Assembly (NCBI RefSeq): GCF_008704995.1 | Contig: NZ_CP023747.1 | Coordinates: 4,247,501-4,311,500 of the forward strand | Length of the DNA stretch: 64,000 nt | DNA from: Streptomyces nodosus | Lineage (GTDB): Bacteria > Actinomycetota > Actinomycetes > Streptomycetales > Streptomycetaceae | Reading direction: 5' to 3' | Shown here: piece by piece, positions 12,021 to 20,951 of the stretch | Numbering within the stretch: position 1 is the stretch's first letter | How the letters are laid out: every line of letters starts with the position of its first letter | Notes under the pieces: model-generated | Database searches by the model: none | Told to the model about the DNA's origin: nothing | What the model saw: the letters and a program-made list of their open reading frames with translations, nothing else | Translations under genes and position numbers: made by a program

Positions 12021-12049
12021 ACAACGAGCGGCGCGGCACTTGGGTTACG
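12021..12049 (-). promoter_or_regulatory. Candidate sigma-BldN promoter for rsbN
   Basis: On the minus strand, CGTAAC (12044-12049) and CGTTGT (12021-12026) are separated by 17 bp. The published sigma-BldN consensus is CGTAAC, about 16 bp, CGTTGA, so only the last -10 base and one spacer base differ. It lies about 130 bp upstream of rsbN, which is a known BldN target in other species. Confidence 0.65.
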
Positions 12050-12195
12050 GACGACGGATGATCTGACCGCGAATTCAACGACCCTGTACCTACGGTGAGT
12101 TGGGCGTGGCGGTGGGTGTGCGACCGGGGCGTGGCAGAGCGCTGCGGCAGGGTGCGGTGCGGCAGGGTGCGGACGGGGGCCACGGAGGCGGGGGT

Positions 12196-12972
12196 TCAGC
12201 GGGCGTCTTCGGGCAGCAGCCGGGCGAGCGTACGGACGGCGCGGTACTGGAGGGTCTTGATCGCGCCCTCGTTCTTGCCCATCACCCGGGCGGTCTCAGC
12301 GACCGAGAGGCCCTGGAGGAAGCGGAGCGTGACGCACTCCTGCTGCTGGGGGTTGAGCCGGCGCACGGCGTCGAGCAGGGCCGCGTTGGAGAGGGATTCC
12401 AGGACGGAGTCCTCGGGGGAGCGCTCGACCTCGTTGGCGTCGAGCATCTCGCCGGTGGTGACCTCCAGCCGGAAGCGGCTGGACTTGAAGTGGTCGGCGA
12501 CGAGGTTGCGGGCGATGGTGACGAGCCAGGCGCCGAAGTCGCGCCCCTGCCAGGTGAAGGTGCCGATCCGGCGCAGGGCGCGCAGAAAGGTCTCACTGGT
12601 GAGGTCCTCGGCCGTCGCCCGGCCGCCCACCCGGTAGTAGATGTAGCGGTAGACGGTGTCGCTGTACTGGTCGTACAGGCGCCCGAAGGCTTCGGCCTCG
12701 CCGGCCTGGGCGCGCTCCACGAGTTCCATCATGCGGGCGCTGTCGCTGTCCGCGGCCGGACGGCGTGCGGTGGTGGCGGCCGAGCCGGAGCGGGCCCGTC
12801 GGCCGCCGACCGCGGCACTGCTCTCGGCCAGTGCGTAGCACGGGCCGAGCGGTGCGGCGGTGGCGAAGGCGGGGACGGCGGACGCGGTGGGGACGAAGCC
12901 GCGCAACAGGTTCAGGACCGTTGCGCGCAGCGTAGCCAGGCCCGAGGCGTCAACCCCGACGTGTGGGTACAC
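12196..12972 (-). CDS. bldN: BldN, ECF RNA polymerase sigma factor for aerial development
   Basis: 258 residues from GTG 12972 (MYPHVGVDASG). The first ~85 residues are an Ala/Arg-rich pro-sequence unique to BldN, which is removed to give mature sigma factor. Region 2 follows (FGRLYDQYSDTVYRYIYYR, then AEDLTSETFLRALRRI), then region 4 (LNPQQQECVTLRFLQGLS, ETARVMGKNEGAIKTLQYRA). In Streptomyces it drives chaplin, rodlin, bldM and rsbN transcription during aerial hyphae formation. rsbN lies 305 bp downstream on the same strand. The unusually long upstream region is typical of bldN. Confidence 0.96.
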   Translation of the reverse strand: MYPHVGVDASGLATLRATVLNLLRGFVPTASAVPAFATAAPLGPCYALAESSAAVGGRRARSGSAATTARRPAADSDSARMMELVERAQAGEAEAFGRLYDQYSDTVYRYIYYRVGGRATAEDLTSETFLRALRRIGTFTWQGRDFGAWLVTIARNLVADHFKSSRFRLEVTTGEMLDANEVERSPEDSVLESLSNAALLDAVRRLNPQQQECVTLRFLQGLSVAETARVMGKNEGAIKTLQYRAVRTLARLLPEDAR

Positions 12973-13693
12973 GGGACTCCCAGAGGCAGAGCTTCCATCA
13001 CGTGCAGTGCGGGACCGTTCACCCGTCGTGGCGACGGAGGGGTACCGGTATGCGTCTGAGGAGAATAACGCTTAGTGCAGGCGGCGCTACACCCAGTTGC
13101 TCAAATCGTCGAATCCATCGCCTCTGTGGTCCGTTGACGCTCACTCAAGTGCCGCAGAATGACCGTTTGTTGACCGATTCAGTTCGCCTTCCGTCTGGGT
13201 GCGGGGCGTGTTGTGCCGGGCGGGTGTGGGGGAACGGCGGGAAAACGCGGGGCGGGACCGGTGGGACGAGGGCGTCCGGCAGAGGGGTGCACGGGGTCGC
13301 ACGGACCGTGCGCACCCGGGGCGTGGCGCGACCGGACCAGGGTCCCCCGGCGTCACGCGCAGTGACGATGGCGTGGGGCGGCGGGTGCCGGACGGGCGGC
13401 CGGAACGCGTGCGTGCCGCGGAGGTGAGGGCGAGAGGGCCGGTGTGGGCTCGACTGCGGTCTCGGGGCGCGGGGCGGGTGTGCGCGACGGTGATCGCGGG
13501 GTGTACGGCGGGTGTGCGCGGCTGCGATCACGGGGCGCATGCGGGTGTGCGCGGCTGCGATCGCGGGTGGTGTCCGGGGCGGACGAGCGTGCGGTCACGA
13601 TCGTGACCGCGGAAGTCTCCGGACGTGCGGCCACGGCCGTCCGGGACGGGAGGGCCCGGAGCCGCGGTCCGCCGGGGAGGAGCCGGGCTCCGG
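12973..13693. other. 721-bp gene-free region upstream of bldN
   Basis: It holds the bldN promoter and leader, and downstream sequence of the HAD-IB gene. Frames here lack coding character. The bldN-proximal 250 bp are AT-richer (for example AATGACCGTTTGTTGACCGATTC near 13160-13182), as expected of a regulated promoter. No confident BldD or AdpA site could be called by eye. A tandem repeat occupies 13474-13573. Confidence 0.5.
13474..13573. repeat. Three tandem copies of a 33-34 bp GC-rich unit
   Basis: Units beginning GCGGGTGTGCGCG recur at 13474, 13508 and 13541; each continues with a TGCGATC or GTGATC block. The second and third copies are nearly identical over 22 bases. It lies in the long gap between bldN and the HAD-IB gene. 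Possibly polymerase slippage; no known protein site recognised. Confidence 0.7.
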
Positions 13694-14617
13694 TCAGCGG
13701 CGGCGGCGGTGCAGGGCGATGGCTGCCGCGGTGCCGCCGGCCACCGCGCCCACGCCGGCCGCCGCCGGGATGCCCACCTTCGCCGCCTTGCGGGCGGTGC
13801 GGTAGTCGCGCAGCCGCCAGTCGCTGGCGCGGGCGTGCTTGCGGAGCTTGGGATCGGGGTTGATCGCGTACGGGTGCCCCACCAGCGACAGCATCGGGAT
13901 GTCGTTGTGGGAGTCGCTGTACGCCGCGCAGCGCAGGAGGTCCAGCTTCTCCGCCGCGGCCAGCGCGCGGACCGCCTCCGCCTTCGCCGGGCCGTGCAGC
14001 GGCTCGCCCACCAGTCGGCCGGTGTAGACGCCGTCGACCGACTCCGCCACCGTGCCCAGGGCCCCGGTCAGGCCCAGCCGGCGGGCGATCACCGTGGCGA
14101 TCTCCACGGGCGCGGCCGTGACCAGCCACACCTTCTGGCCCGCGTCCAGGTGCGCCTGTGCCAGCGCCCGCGTACCTGGCCAGATCCGCTCGGCCATGTA
14201 CTCGTCGTAGATCTCCTCGCCGATCGACATCAGCTCGGAGACGCGGTGGCCCTTCACGATCGACAGGGCCGAGTCCCGCGCGTCCTGCATGTGGTCGGGG
14301 TCCTCCACCCCGGCCAGCCGGAACCACGCCTGCTGCCAGGCGAACTTCGCCAGGTCGCGCGTCTCGAAGAACTTCCGCTTGTACAGGCCCCGGCCGAAGT
14401 GGAACAGCGCGGCGCCCTGCATCACGGTGTTGTCCAGGTCGAAGAACGCGGCGGCCTTGTCGTCGCCGAGCACCGGGAAGGGTTCCGGTTCGGGGACGTT
14501 CTGCGGGGCAGTGTCCTGCGAGGACTTGCGCGCGGCCTCCGCCGAGGCCTCGCCTGCCAACACGCTCCGCGCCGTGGCGGAGCGCCTACGGGGGGTGAGC
14601 CATCCGAGAGCGGCCAT
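13694..14617 (-). CDS. HAD-IB (SerB-like) phosphatase with C-terminal membrane segment
   Basis: 307 residues. Motif I DLDNT (D60, D62) supplies the phospho-acceptor Asp; motif II is VTAAPVE; the acidic motif III is DSHNDIPML. This is the pattern of the HAD-IB/PSPase-like family seen in many actinobacteria, which acts on phosphoserine- or lysophosphatidate-like substrates. The last ~25 residues (VGIPAAAGVGAVAGGTAAAIA) look like a membrane anchor ending in RRRR. It is divergent from the glutaredoxin gene, with a 200-bp shared promoter region. Exact substrate unknown. Confidence 0.87.
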   Translation of the reverse strand: MAALGWLTPRRRSATARSVLAGEASAEAARKSSQDTAPQNVPEPEPFPVLGDDKAAAFFDLDNTVMQGAALFHFGRGLYKRKFFETRDLAKFAWQQAWFRLAGVEDPDHMQDARDSALSIVKGHRVSELMSIGEEIYDEYMAERIWPGTRALAQAHLDAGQKVWLVTAAPVEIATVIARRLGLTGALGTVAESVDGVYTGRLVGEPLHGPAKAEAVRALAAAEKLDLLRCAAYSDSHNDIPMLSLVGHPYAINPDPKLRKHARASDWRLRDYRTARKAAKVGIPAAAGVGAVAGGTAAAIALHRRRR

Positions 14618-14819
14618 GTCGTGAGCATAGCCAGTCTGTTCGGTGGTTCCGGAGTCGAGAGGTTGGCAGGCCGTGAACTCTGCGCGACGGGGTCGTTAAA
14701 GAACTCGTCGCACCGGCGTGGCGGCGGGATGCCGGGAGGGTGTCCCGGGTTATGGCACCCGGTGCTCCCGGGACGCTCCCAGGGCGCTTCCGGAGGCCCG
14801 GCGGGGCGAGAATGGCCGT

Positions 14820-15095
14820 ATGAGTCGCATCTTTCGACGCAAGGGCGCCCAGGGGCCCCAGGACCGGCTTGTCACCCTCATCCGCAAGCCCGGGTGTCAT
14901 CTGTGTGATGACGCACAGATCGTCATCGAGAAGGTCTGCGGTGAGCTCGGCGTCCCCTGGGAGCAGAAGGACATCACCGAGGACGAGGAGCTTCACCGGC
15001 TGTACTGGGAGCAGATCCCCGTCGTGCTGGTGGACGGCGAACAGCACACCTTCTGGCGGGTGGGGGAGGAGCGCCTGCGCAAGGCCCTGAGCTAG
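14820..15095 (+). CDS. Glutaredoxin-like (thioredoxin-fold) protein
   Basis: 91 residues from ATG 14820; longer frames begin in non-coding sequence. The redox site is C26-H-L-C29 (KPGCHLCDDAQ), followed by the cis-Pro segment QIPVVLVDG (TrxA/DUF836 type). A dithiol exchange role in the cytoplasm is expected, but the partner is unknown. It sits upstream of rex with a 375-bp gap, so it is probably a separate transcript. Confidence 0.85.
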   Translation: MSRIFRRKGAQGPQDRLVTLIRKPGCHLCDDAQIVIEKVCGELGVPWEQKDITEDEELHRLYWEQIPVVLVDGEQHTFWRVGEERLRKALS

Positions 15096-15470
15096 TCCCC
15101 GGCGCCGGGCCGGAGGGAGCCGCTCGGGCCTGCCCCCGGGTCGGTCTCCGCCCCCCCCGTGGGGACGTCTGTCGCGGCCCGACCGAACGGTCCAAGAATT
15201 CGTAAAGTCGCTTAGGATCGTCGGGCGACTGGTCGCGGGGGCATGGAACATTGAGGAGCGTGTGCGATTTTGCCCCCAGAAGTTAAGGAACGTGGGCGCG
15301 TCTGCACGGGTTCCGTACCAGGGCACAGAGGGCGCGTGACCCCGGTCACGTTGGCCGGGCAAATCGGACACCATCTTTGTGCACGCGTTCACAAAGACAT
15401 AGCCTGCATTCGACGGGGCGGTCCGGGGACGTGTGACCGCCTACAGCCCCGCTCTACCCGCAGGAGCACC
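15096..15470. other. 375-bp leader and promoter region of the rex operon
   Basis: Contains the Rex operator at 15377-15394. A frame from TTG 15270 continues into rex, but those extra 67 residues (RGRVCTGSVPGHRG...) are not seen in the Rex family and the operator lies inside them, so they are taken as leader. An AT-richer stretch with TAGGAT (15213-15218) may be a second promoter. Confidence 0.6.
15377..15394. promoter_or_regulatory. Rex operator (ROP) upstream of rex
   Basis: TTGTGCACGCGTTCACAA is an 18-bp near-perfect palindrome with one half-site mismatch against the Rex consensus TTGTGAA-N4-TTCACAA. It lies 77 bp before the rex start. Rex bound here should be released when NADH rises, giving autoregulation and redox control of hemACD. 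Confidence 0.9.
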
Positions 15471-16232
15471 GTGGCAACTGGCCGAACTCACCGACCGGCG
15501 ACCCGCAGCCGAGGGATTCCCGAGGCCACCGTCGCCCGGCTTCCGCTGTACCTCCGAGCACTGACCGCACTGTCGGAGCGCTCGGTGCCCACGGTCTCCT
15601 CCGAGGAGCTGGCCGCGGCCGCGGGGGTCAACTCCGCGAAGCTGCGCAAGGACTTCTCCTACCTGGGCTCCTACGGGACCCGGGGCGTGGGGTACGACGT
15701 CGAGTATCTCGTGTACCAGATCTCCCGCGAACTCGGCCTCACCCAGGACTGGCCGGTTGTGATCGTAGGTATCGGTAACCTCGGTGCGGCGCTGGCCAAC
15801 TACGGCGGGTTCGCGTCGCGCGGCTTCCGGGTCGCGGCGCTCATCGACGCCGACCCGGCATTGGCCGGAAAGCCGGTGGCCGGCATTCCGGTCCAGCACA
15901 CCGATGACCTGGAAAAGATCATCAAGGACAACGGTGTCTCCATCGGCGTCATCGCCACCCCCGCCGGAGCCGCACAGCAGGTCTGCGACCGGCTGGTGAG
16001 CGCGGGAGTGACCTCCATCCTGAACTTCGCACCGACCGTGCTGTCCGTCCCGGACGGCGTCGATGTGCGCAAGGTCGATCTCTCCATCGAACTTCAGATC
16101 CTCGCCTTCCACGAGCAGCGCAAGGCCGGCGAGGAGGCCCTGACGGACGGCCTGCCGGCCTCCGCCGCCACGGCTCAGGAGTCCACCGACCAGGGGCCCG
16201 ACGGGGACGTCCCCGCCGTGATGCCGGCATGA
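15471..16232 (+). CDS. rex: Redox-sensing transcriptional repressor Rex
   Basis: 253 residues from GTG 15471, with AGGAG 5 nt upstream. The N-terminal winged helix (about 15-85) includes SSEELAAAAGVNSAKLRKDF and the conserved SYLGSYGTRGVGY. The Rossmann domain starts at VGIGNLGAAL (99-108) and binds NADH or NAD+. The dimer-swap C-terminal helix (SIELQILAFHEQ) is present, followed by a ~35-residue acidic tail. Rex represses respiratory genes when NADH/NAD+ is low. The stop overlaps the hemA start as ATGA (16229-16232), so translation is coupled. Confidence 0.97.
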   Translation: MATGRTHRPATRSRGIPEATVARLPLYLRALTALSERSVPTVSSEELAAAAGVNSAKLRKDFSYLGSYGTRGVGYDVEYLVYQISRELGLTQDWPVVIVGIGNLGAALANYGGFASRGFRVAALIDADPALAGKPVAGIPVQHTDDLEKIIKDNGVSIGVIATPAGAAQQVCDRLVSAGVTSILNFAPTVLSVPDGVDVRKVDLSIELQILAFHEQRKAGEEALTDGLPASAATAQESTDQGPDGDVPAVMPA

Positions 16233-18025
16233 GTCTCCTCGTCGTCGGGCTGAGCCACCGCAGCGCTCCGGTCAGCGTCCTGGAGCGGGCCGCGCTGACC
16301 GCGGACGCCCAGGCCAAGCTGCTCCAGGACACGGTCGCCGCCGAGCCGGCCACCGAGGCCGCGGTGCTCGCCACCTGCAACCGCATCGAGCTGTACGCCG
16401 ATGTGGACAAGTTCCACGCGGGCGTCGCCGAGCTGTCCACCCTCCTCGCCCAGCACAGCGGGGTCGGCCTGGACGAGCTGACGCCCCATCTGTATGTGCA
16501 CTACGAGGACCGGGCCGTCCACCATCTGTTCTCGGTGGCCTGCGGTCTGGACTCGATGGTCGTGGGCGAGGGCCAGATCCTCGGCCAGATCAAGGACTCG
16601 CTGGCCGTCTCGCAGGAGCTGCACACCGCCGGACGGCTGCTGAACGACCTGTTCCAGCAGTCGCTGCGGGTCGGCAAGCGCGCCCACTCCGAGACGGACA
16701 TCGACCGCGCCGGCCAGTCCCTGGTGACCTTCGGCCTGGAACAGCTGGCCTCCGGCACACCGGTGGAGACCTGGGCCGCTGGTCGGCGTGCCCTGGTGAT
16801 GGGCGCCGGCTCCATGTCCTCCCTGGCCGCCGCGACCCTCGCGCGCGCCGGGGTCGCCGAGGTCGTGATCGCCAACCGCACCCTGGCACGTGCCGAGCGC
16901 CTCGCGCAGATCCTCACCGAACAGGACGGCACGGTCGTATCGGCGCGCGCGGTGCCGATGGACTCGGTGCCCGCCGAGCTGACACGTGCCGACCTGGTGG
17001 TCTCCTGTACCGGCGCCACCGGCCTGGTCCTCACCGCGGAGGCGATCGAGGAGGCGCTCGAGGGCCGCGTGCCTGCCCCCGGCACCCCGAGCACCGCCGG
17101 GACCGTACGCACCGCCGACGCACGCACCGCCGCGGCCCCCACGACGGACCCGGCCGGCGGCACCGGCCTCGACACCGAGGACGGCTGTCCGCTCGACCTG
17201 TCGGCCGTCCAGGGGACCGCCGGCTTCTCGGTGGCGGGCGAGGCCGCGGTCGCCGGGATGGCCGCCGCGGACCTGGAACAGCACGCGGCCTGGGTGGACA
17301 AGGGCGCCGGGGAGCGCGTTGTCCGTGTGTCCGGCGCCGCCGTGGCCGACCCCGAGGCCGAGGCCGAAGTGATCAGCGCGCTCGCCGCGACCGCCGCCTC
17401 GGTGGGCCGGATCCCCGAGCACCGCCGCCCCGAGCCCGTCCCGGAGGCTCCCCGCCCCGCACCCGTGCTGGCGCTGCTGGACCTCGCGATGCCCAGGGAC
17501 GTCGACGCGGCCGCGCACCGGCTGCCCGGGGTGCGTCTGGTCGACATCGAGACGCTCGCCGGGGCCTCCGCCGACGCGCCCATGGCCGCCGACGTCGATC
17601 AGGTCCGCGGGATCGTCTCCGACGAGGTCGCCGCGTTCGGCGCCGCCCTGCGCGCGGCGCACATCACGCCGACCGTGGTGGCGCTGCGCTCGATGGCCGC
17701 CGATGTGGTGGCGGGCGAGATCGCTCGCCTGGAGGGGCGGCTGCCGGGCCTCGACACCAAGCACCGGGCCGAGATCACGCAGACCGTGCGGCGTGTCGTG
17801 GACAAGCTGCTGCACTCGCCGACGGTACGGGTCAAGCAGCTGGCCGCCGAGCCCGGAGGCGCCGGGTACGCGGACGCGCTGCGCACGCTCTTCGACCTCG
17901 ACCCCGAGACGGTCGCCTCCGTCTCCCGGACCGAGGACGCCGCGAGCGCCGACACCGCCGACAACGGGGTCACCCCCGAGAGCACAGAGAACACCGAGAA
18001 CACCGAGAACCGAGGGCGAGCATGA
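16229..18025 (+). CDS. hemA: Glutamyl-tRNA reductase
   Basis: 598 residues. It reduces glutamyl-tRNA(Glu) to glutamate-1-semialdehyde with NADPH, the first committed step of C5 tetrapyrrole synthesis. The catalytic Cys is C50 (ATCNRIELYA). The substrate domain is followed by a Rossmann domain (VMGAGSMSSLAAATLARAG) and the C-terminal dimerisation helix domain (LRSMAADVVAGEIARL...). A long Ala/Thr/Pro-rich insertion of about 130 residues (roughly 285-415) splits the NADPH domain from the downstream conserved block. This is a Streptomyces feature; most bacterial enzymes are about 420 residues. It overlaps both rex and hemC by 4 bp. Confidence 0.97.
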   Translation: MSLLVVGLSHRSAPVSVLERAALTADAQAKLLQDTVAAEPATEAAVLATCNRIELYADVDKFHAGVAELSTLLAQHSGVGLDELTPHLYVHYEDRAVHHLFSVACGLDSMVVGEGQILGQIKDSLAVSQELHTAGRLLNDLFQQSLRVGKRAHSETDIDRAGQSLVTFGLEQLASGTPVETWAAGRRALVMGAGSMSSLAAATLARAGVAEVVIANRTLARAERLAQILTEQDGTVVSARAVPMDSVPAELTRADLVVSCTGATGLVLTAEAIEEALEGRVPAPGTPSTAGTVRTADARTAAAPTTDPAGGTGLDTEDGCPLDLSAVQGTAGFSVAGEAAVAGMAAADLEQHAAWVDKGAGERVVRVSGAAVADPEAEAEVISALAATAASVGRIPEHRRPEPVPEAPRPAPVLALLDLAMPRDVDAAAHRLPGVRLVDIETLAGASADAPMAADVDQVRGIVSDEVAAFGAALRAAHITPTVVALRSMAADVVAGEIARLEGRLPGLDTKHRAEITQTVRRVVDKLLHSPTVRVKQLAAEPGGAGYADALRTLFDLDPETVASVSRTEDAASADTADNGVTPESTENTENTENRGRA

Positions 18026-19020
18026 CTGAGCAGGCACTGAGGCTCGGGACCAGGGGCAGCAAGCTGGCCGTGGCCCAGTCCGGGCTGGTCGCGGACGCAG
18101 TGAGCCAGGTGACCGGACGGCCCGTGGAGCTTGTGAAGATCACGACGTACGGCGACACCTCCCGTGAGCAGCTCTCCCAGATCGGCGGCACCGGTGTGTT
18201 CGTGACGGCCCTGCGTGACGCGCTGCTGCGCGGCGAGGTCGACTTCGCGGTGCACTCCCTCAAGGACCTGCCGACCGTGCAGCCCGAGGAGCTGGCGCTG
18301 GCCGCCGTGCCGCTGCGCGAGGACCCGCGTGATGTGCTCGTCGCCCGCGACGGCCTGAAACTCACCGACCTGCCCAGCGGGGCGCGCGTGGGCACCGGTT
18401 CGGCGCGCCGTATGGCACAGCTGAACGCATACGCCCGTAACCACGGCCTGGACATCGAGACGGTCCCGATCCGCGGCAACGTCGACACCCGGATCGGGTA
18501 CGTCCGCAGCGGTGAGCTGGACGCCGTGATCCTCGCCGCGGCCGGACTGAACCGCGTCGGGAGGATCGGGGAAGCGACCGACTTCATCCCGGTCGACACG
18601 ATTCTGCCCGCCCCCGGCCAGGGGGCCCTGGCGGTCGAGTGCGTCGCGCACGACGCGGACCTCATCGCCTCGCTCGCCATGCTCGACGACCCGCTCACCC
18701 GGATCGCCGTGACTGCCGAGCGGTCCCTGCTCAACGCCCTGGAGGCCGGTTGCACCGCCCCCGTGGGCGCGCTGGCCGACCTTCCCCCGGTTCTCGACTT
18801 CGCTCGAGACGGGGAGGGCTCCCAGGCCGACGGGCAGATTGTCAAGGAAATGCGCCTGCGCGGCGTCGTCGGCACGGCCGACGGCTCCACGCTGGTGCAG
18901 CTGTCCACCACCGGTCCCGTGCCCGAGACGCACGACCAGGCGATGGCGCTCGGTCGCGAACTCGCCGCCGAGATGCTTGCCAAGGGCGCGGCCGGTCTGA
19001 TGGGGGAGCGAGCACATTGA
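18022..19020 (+). CDS. hemC: Porphobilinogen deaminase (hydroxymethylbilane synthase)
   Basis: 332 residues. It links four porphobilinogens into hydroxymethylbilane in the cytoplasm. The dipyrromethane cofactor is attached to C244 in EAGCTAPVGA. Other family blocks are RLGTRGSKLAVAQ, DFAVHSLKDLPT (with the catalytic Asp) and GTGSARRMAQL. The start overlaps the hemA stop as ATGA and the next gene begins within its stop codon, so hemA, hemC and hemD are translationally coupled. Confidence 0.97.
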   Translation: MTEQALRLGTRGSKLAVAQSGLVADAVSQVTGRPVELVKITTYGDTSREQLSQIGGTGVFVTALRDALLRGEVDFAVHSLKDLPTVQPEELALAAVPLREDPRDVLVARDGLKLTDLPSGARVGTGSARRMAQLNAYARNHGLDIETVPIRGNVDTRIGYVRSGELDAVILAAAGLNRVGRIGEATDFIPVDTILPAPGQGALAVECVAHDADLIASLAMLDDPLTRIAVTAERSLLNALEAGCTAPVGALADLPPVLDFARDGEGSQADGQIVKEMRLRGVVGTADGSTLVQLSTTGPVPETHDQAMALGRELAAEMLAKGAAGLMGERAH

Positions 19021-20723
19021 GCCCCACCGCCTTTCCCGCCGGCCTCGAACACGGGCACGTCACCTTCCTGGGTGCCGGACCCGGGGATCCGGGACTCCTC
19101 ACCTTGCGCGCCGTCGAGGCGCTGGCGAACGCGGACGTCCTCGTCGGAGAGCACGAGGTGCTCGACGTGGTGCGTACCCACGCCAGAGCGGGCGCCGCCG
19201 TTCTGCACACGGACCCGGACCCCTCCACGGGTGTGTATCCGGGCACGGGCACGCCTCAGTCGCCGGTAGTTGACGGCGCGTCAACAACCGCTGGCGTCCC
19301 TGCGTTGAGGGATGCCGCACATCTTTCCATGGAGGCCGCGCGGGGCGGCAAGCGGGTCGTCCGTGCGGTGTCCGGGGACCCCGGGCTGGACGCCTACGCC
19401 GCCGAGGAGATGCTGGCGTGCGCCGCCGCGGGCGTTCCGTTCGAGGTCGTGCCGGGCGTGGCGACCGCCGTGGGCGTGCCCGCCTACGCCGGGGTTCCGC
19501 TGCGGGACGCGCACGGCGCGGACGTACGGTTCGTGGATGCGCGGACCGCTTCGGACCGCTGCTGGACCGAGGTCGGCGCCTCCGACGGGACCGTGGTGGT
19601 CTCCACGACCCTGGACTCGGTGGCGGCCGCCGCCGGGGAGCTGGTGGCCGCGGGCCGTAAGCCGGACACCCCGATGACGGTGACGATCGCCGGTACGACG
19701 ACGCGGCAGCGCACCTGGACCGCCACCCTCGGTTCGATCGCCCAGACGCTGAAGCAGGCGAAGGTCCTGCCGTCCCCGCAGGGCGGCCGGCCGGTGATAG
19801 TCGTGGTCGGTGAGCGTTCCGCCGCCGCCCAGCGCGACCGGCTGTCGTGGTTCGAGAGCAAGCCGCTGTTCGGCTGGCAGGTCCTCGTGCCGCGTACGAA
19901 GGAGCAGGCGGCGTCGCTCTCCGACCAGCTGCGGTCCTACGGGGCCGTGCCGCACGAGGTGCCGACGATCGCCGTCGAGCCGCCGCGCACGCCCCAGCAG
20001 ATGGAGCGGGCCGTCAAGGGCCTGGTGACCGGCCGCTACGAGTGGATCGCGTTCACCTCGGTCAACGCGGTGAAGGCGGTCCGGGAGAAGTTCGAGGAGT
20101 ACGGCCTCGACGCACGGGCCTTCGCGGGCATCAAGGTGGCCGCGGTCGGCGAGCAGACGGCGAAGGCGCTGGTCGCCTTCGGCGTGAAGCCGGACCTGAT
20201 CCCCTCCGGCGAGCAGTCGGCGGCCGGCCTGCTGGAGGACTGGCCGCCCTACGACCCGGTGTTCGACCCGATCGACCGGGTGTTCCTGCCGCGCGCCGAC
20301 ATCGCCACCGAGACCCTGGTCGCCGGCCTGATCGAGCTGGGCTGGGAGGTCGACGACGTCACGGCGTACCGGACGGTCCGCGCCTCGCCCCCGCCGGCCG
20401 AGACCCGGGAGGCGATCAAGGGCGGCGGCTTCGACGCGGTGCTCTTCACCTCGTCGTCGACGGTCCGGAACCTGGTGGGCATCGCGGGCAAGCCGCACAA
20501 TGTGACGGTGATCGCGTGTATCGGCCCCGCCACGGCGAAGACGGCGGAGGAACACGGCCTGAGGGTGGACGTCATGGCCCCCGAGCCGTCGGTCCACAAG
20601 CTGGCCGAGGCCCTGGCGGACTTCGGCATGCGCCGCAGGACCGCGGCCCTGGAGGCCGGCGACCCGGTGACCCGCCCGAGCGAACGCCGCCCGGGCGCGC
20701 GGAGGCGACGCGCGTCGACCTGA
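19017..20723 (+). CDS. hemD: Fused uroporphyrinogen-III C-methyltransferase / uroporphyrinogen-III synthase
   Basis: 568 residues from TTG 19017 (MSPTAFPAGLEHGHV), which overlaps the hemC stop. The N-terminal SUMT domain begins with GAGPGDPG (about 22-29) and contains VSGDPGLDAYAAEEM. It would methylate uroporphyrinogen III toward siroheme and cobalamin. The C-terminal half (about 280-550: GWQVLVPRTKEQAASL, FTSVNAVKAV, FTSSSTVRNL) is the HemD synthase that closes hydroxymethylbilane to uroporphyrinogen III. This fusion is common in actinobacteria. A short stretch near residues 78-105 uses codons unlike its neighbours (GTA, TCA, ACA, CTT). A strong terminator follows. Confidence 0.95.
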   Translation: MSPTAFPAGLEHGHVTFLGAGPGDPGLLTLRAVEALANADVLVGEHEVLDVVRTHARAGAAVLHTDPDPSTGVYPGTGTPQSPVVDGASTTAGVPALRDAAHLSMEAARGGKRVVRAVSGDPGLDAYAAEEMLACAAAGVPFEVVPGVATAVGVPAYAGVPLRDAHGADVRFVDARTASDRCWTEVGASDGTVVVSTTLDSVAAAAGELVAAGRKPDTPMTVTIAGTTTRQRTWTATLGSIAQTLKQAKVLPSPQGGRPVIVVVGERSAAAQRDRLSWFESKPLFGWQVLVPRTKEQAASLSDQLRSYGAVPHEVPTIAVEPPRTPQQMERAVKGLVTGRYEWIAFTSVNAVKAVREKFEEYGLDARAFAGIKVAAVGEQTAKALVAFGVKPDLIPSGEQSAAGLLEDWPPYDPVFDPIDRVFLPRADIATETLVAGLIELGWEVDDVTAYRTVRASPPPAETREAIKGGGFDAVLFTSSSTVRNLVGIAGKPHNVTVIACIGPATAKTAEEHGLRVDVMAPEPSVHKLAEALADFGMRRRTAALEAGDPVTRPSERRPGARRRRAST

Positions 20724-20734
20724 CCTGCGCCGGC

Positions 20735-20774
20735 CGCGTGGCCCGCACCCGAGTTCACGGGTGCGGGCCACGCG
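20735..20774 (+). terminator. Terminator of the rex-hemACD operon
   Basis: Perfect 16-bp inverted repeat CGCGTGGCCCGCACCC / GGGTGCGGGCCACGCG with an 8-nt loop, starting 11 nt after the hemD stop. It separates hemD from hemB. Confidence 0.88.
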
Positions 20775-20951
20775 CGGTTCACGCCGTCAGCGCGAGGCAT
20801 ACGGCAGGAAGGCCGCCCGGGCGGCGGGAAAGGCTCCTCGAAGGCCGCCGCCTGACCACCGCCTTGTTCACCTGAGGGGGAGCGGACCCCTCTGCCGGGG
20901 CCGACTGGGCGTCGGTAAAGGCAGGGGGGAGGCGGGCGTAGCGTAGGAGGC

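Noticed and set aside
13140..13170. A BldD-like box upstream of bldN
   Set aside because: The half-site spacing does not match the BldD consensus once read base by base.
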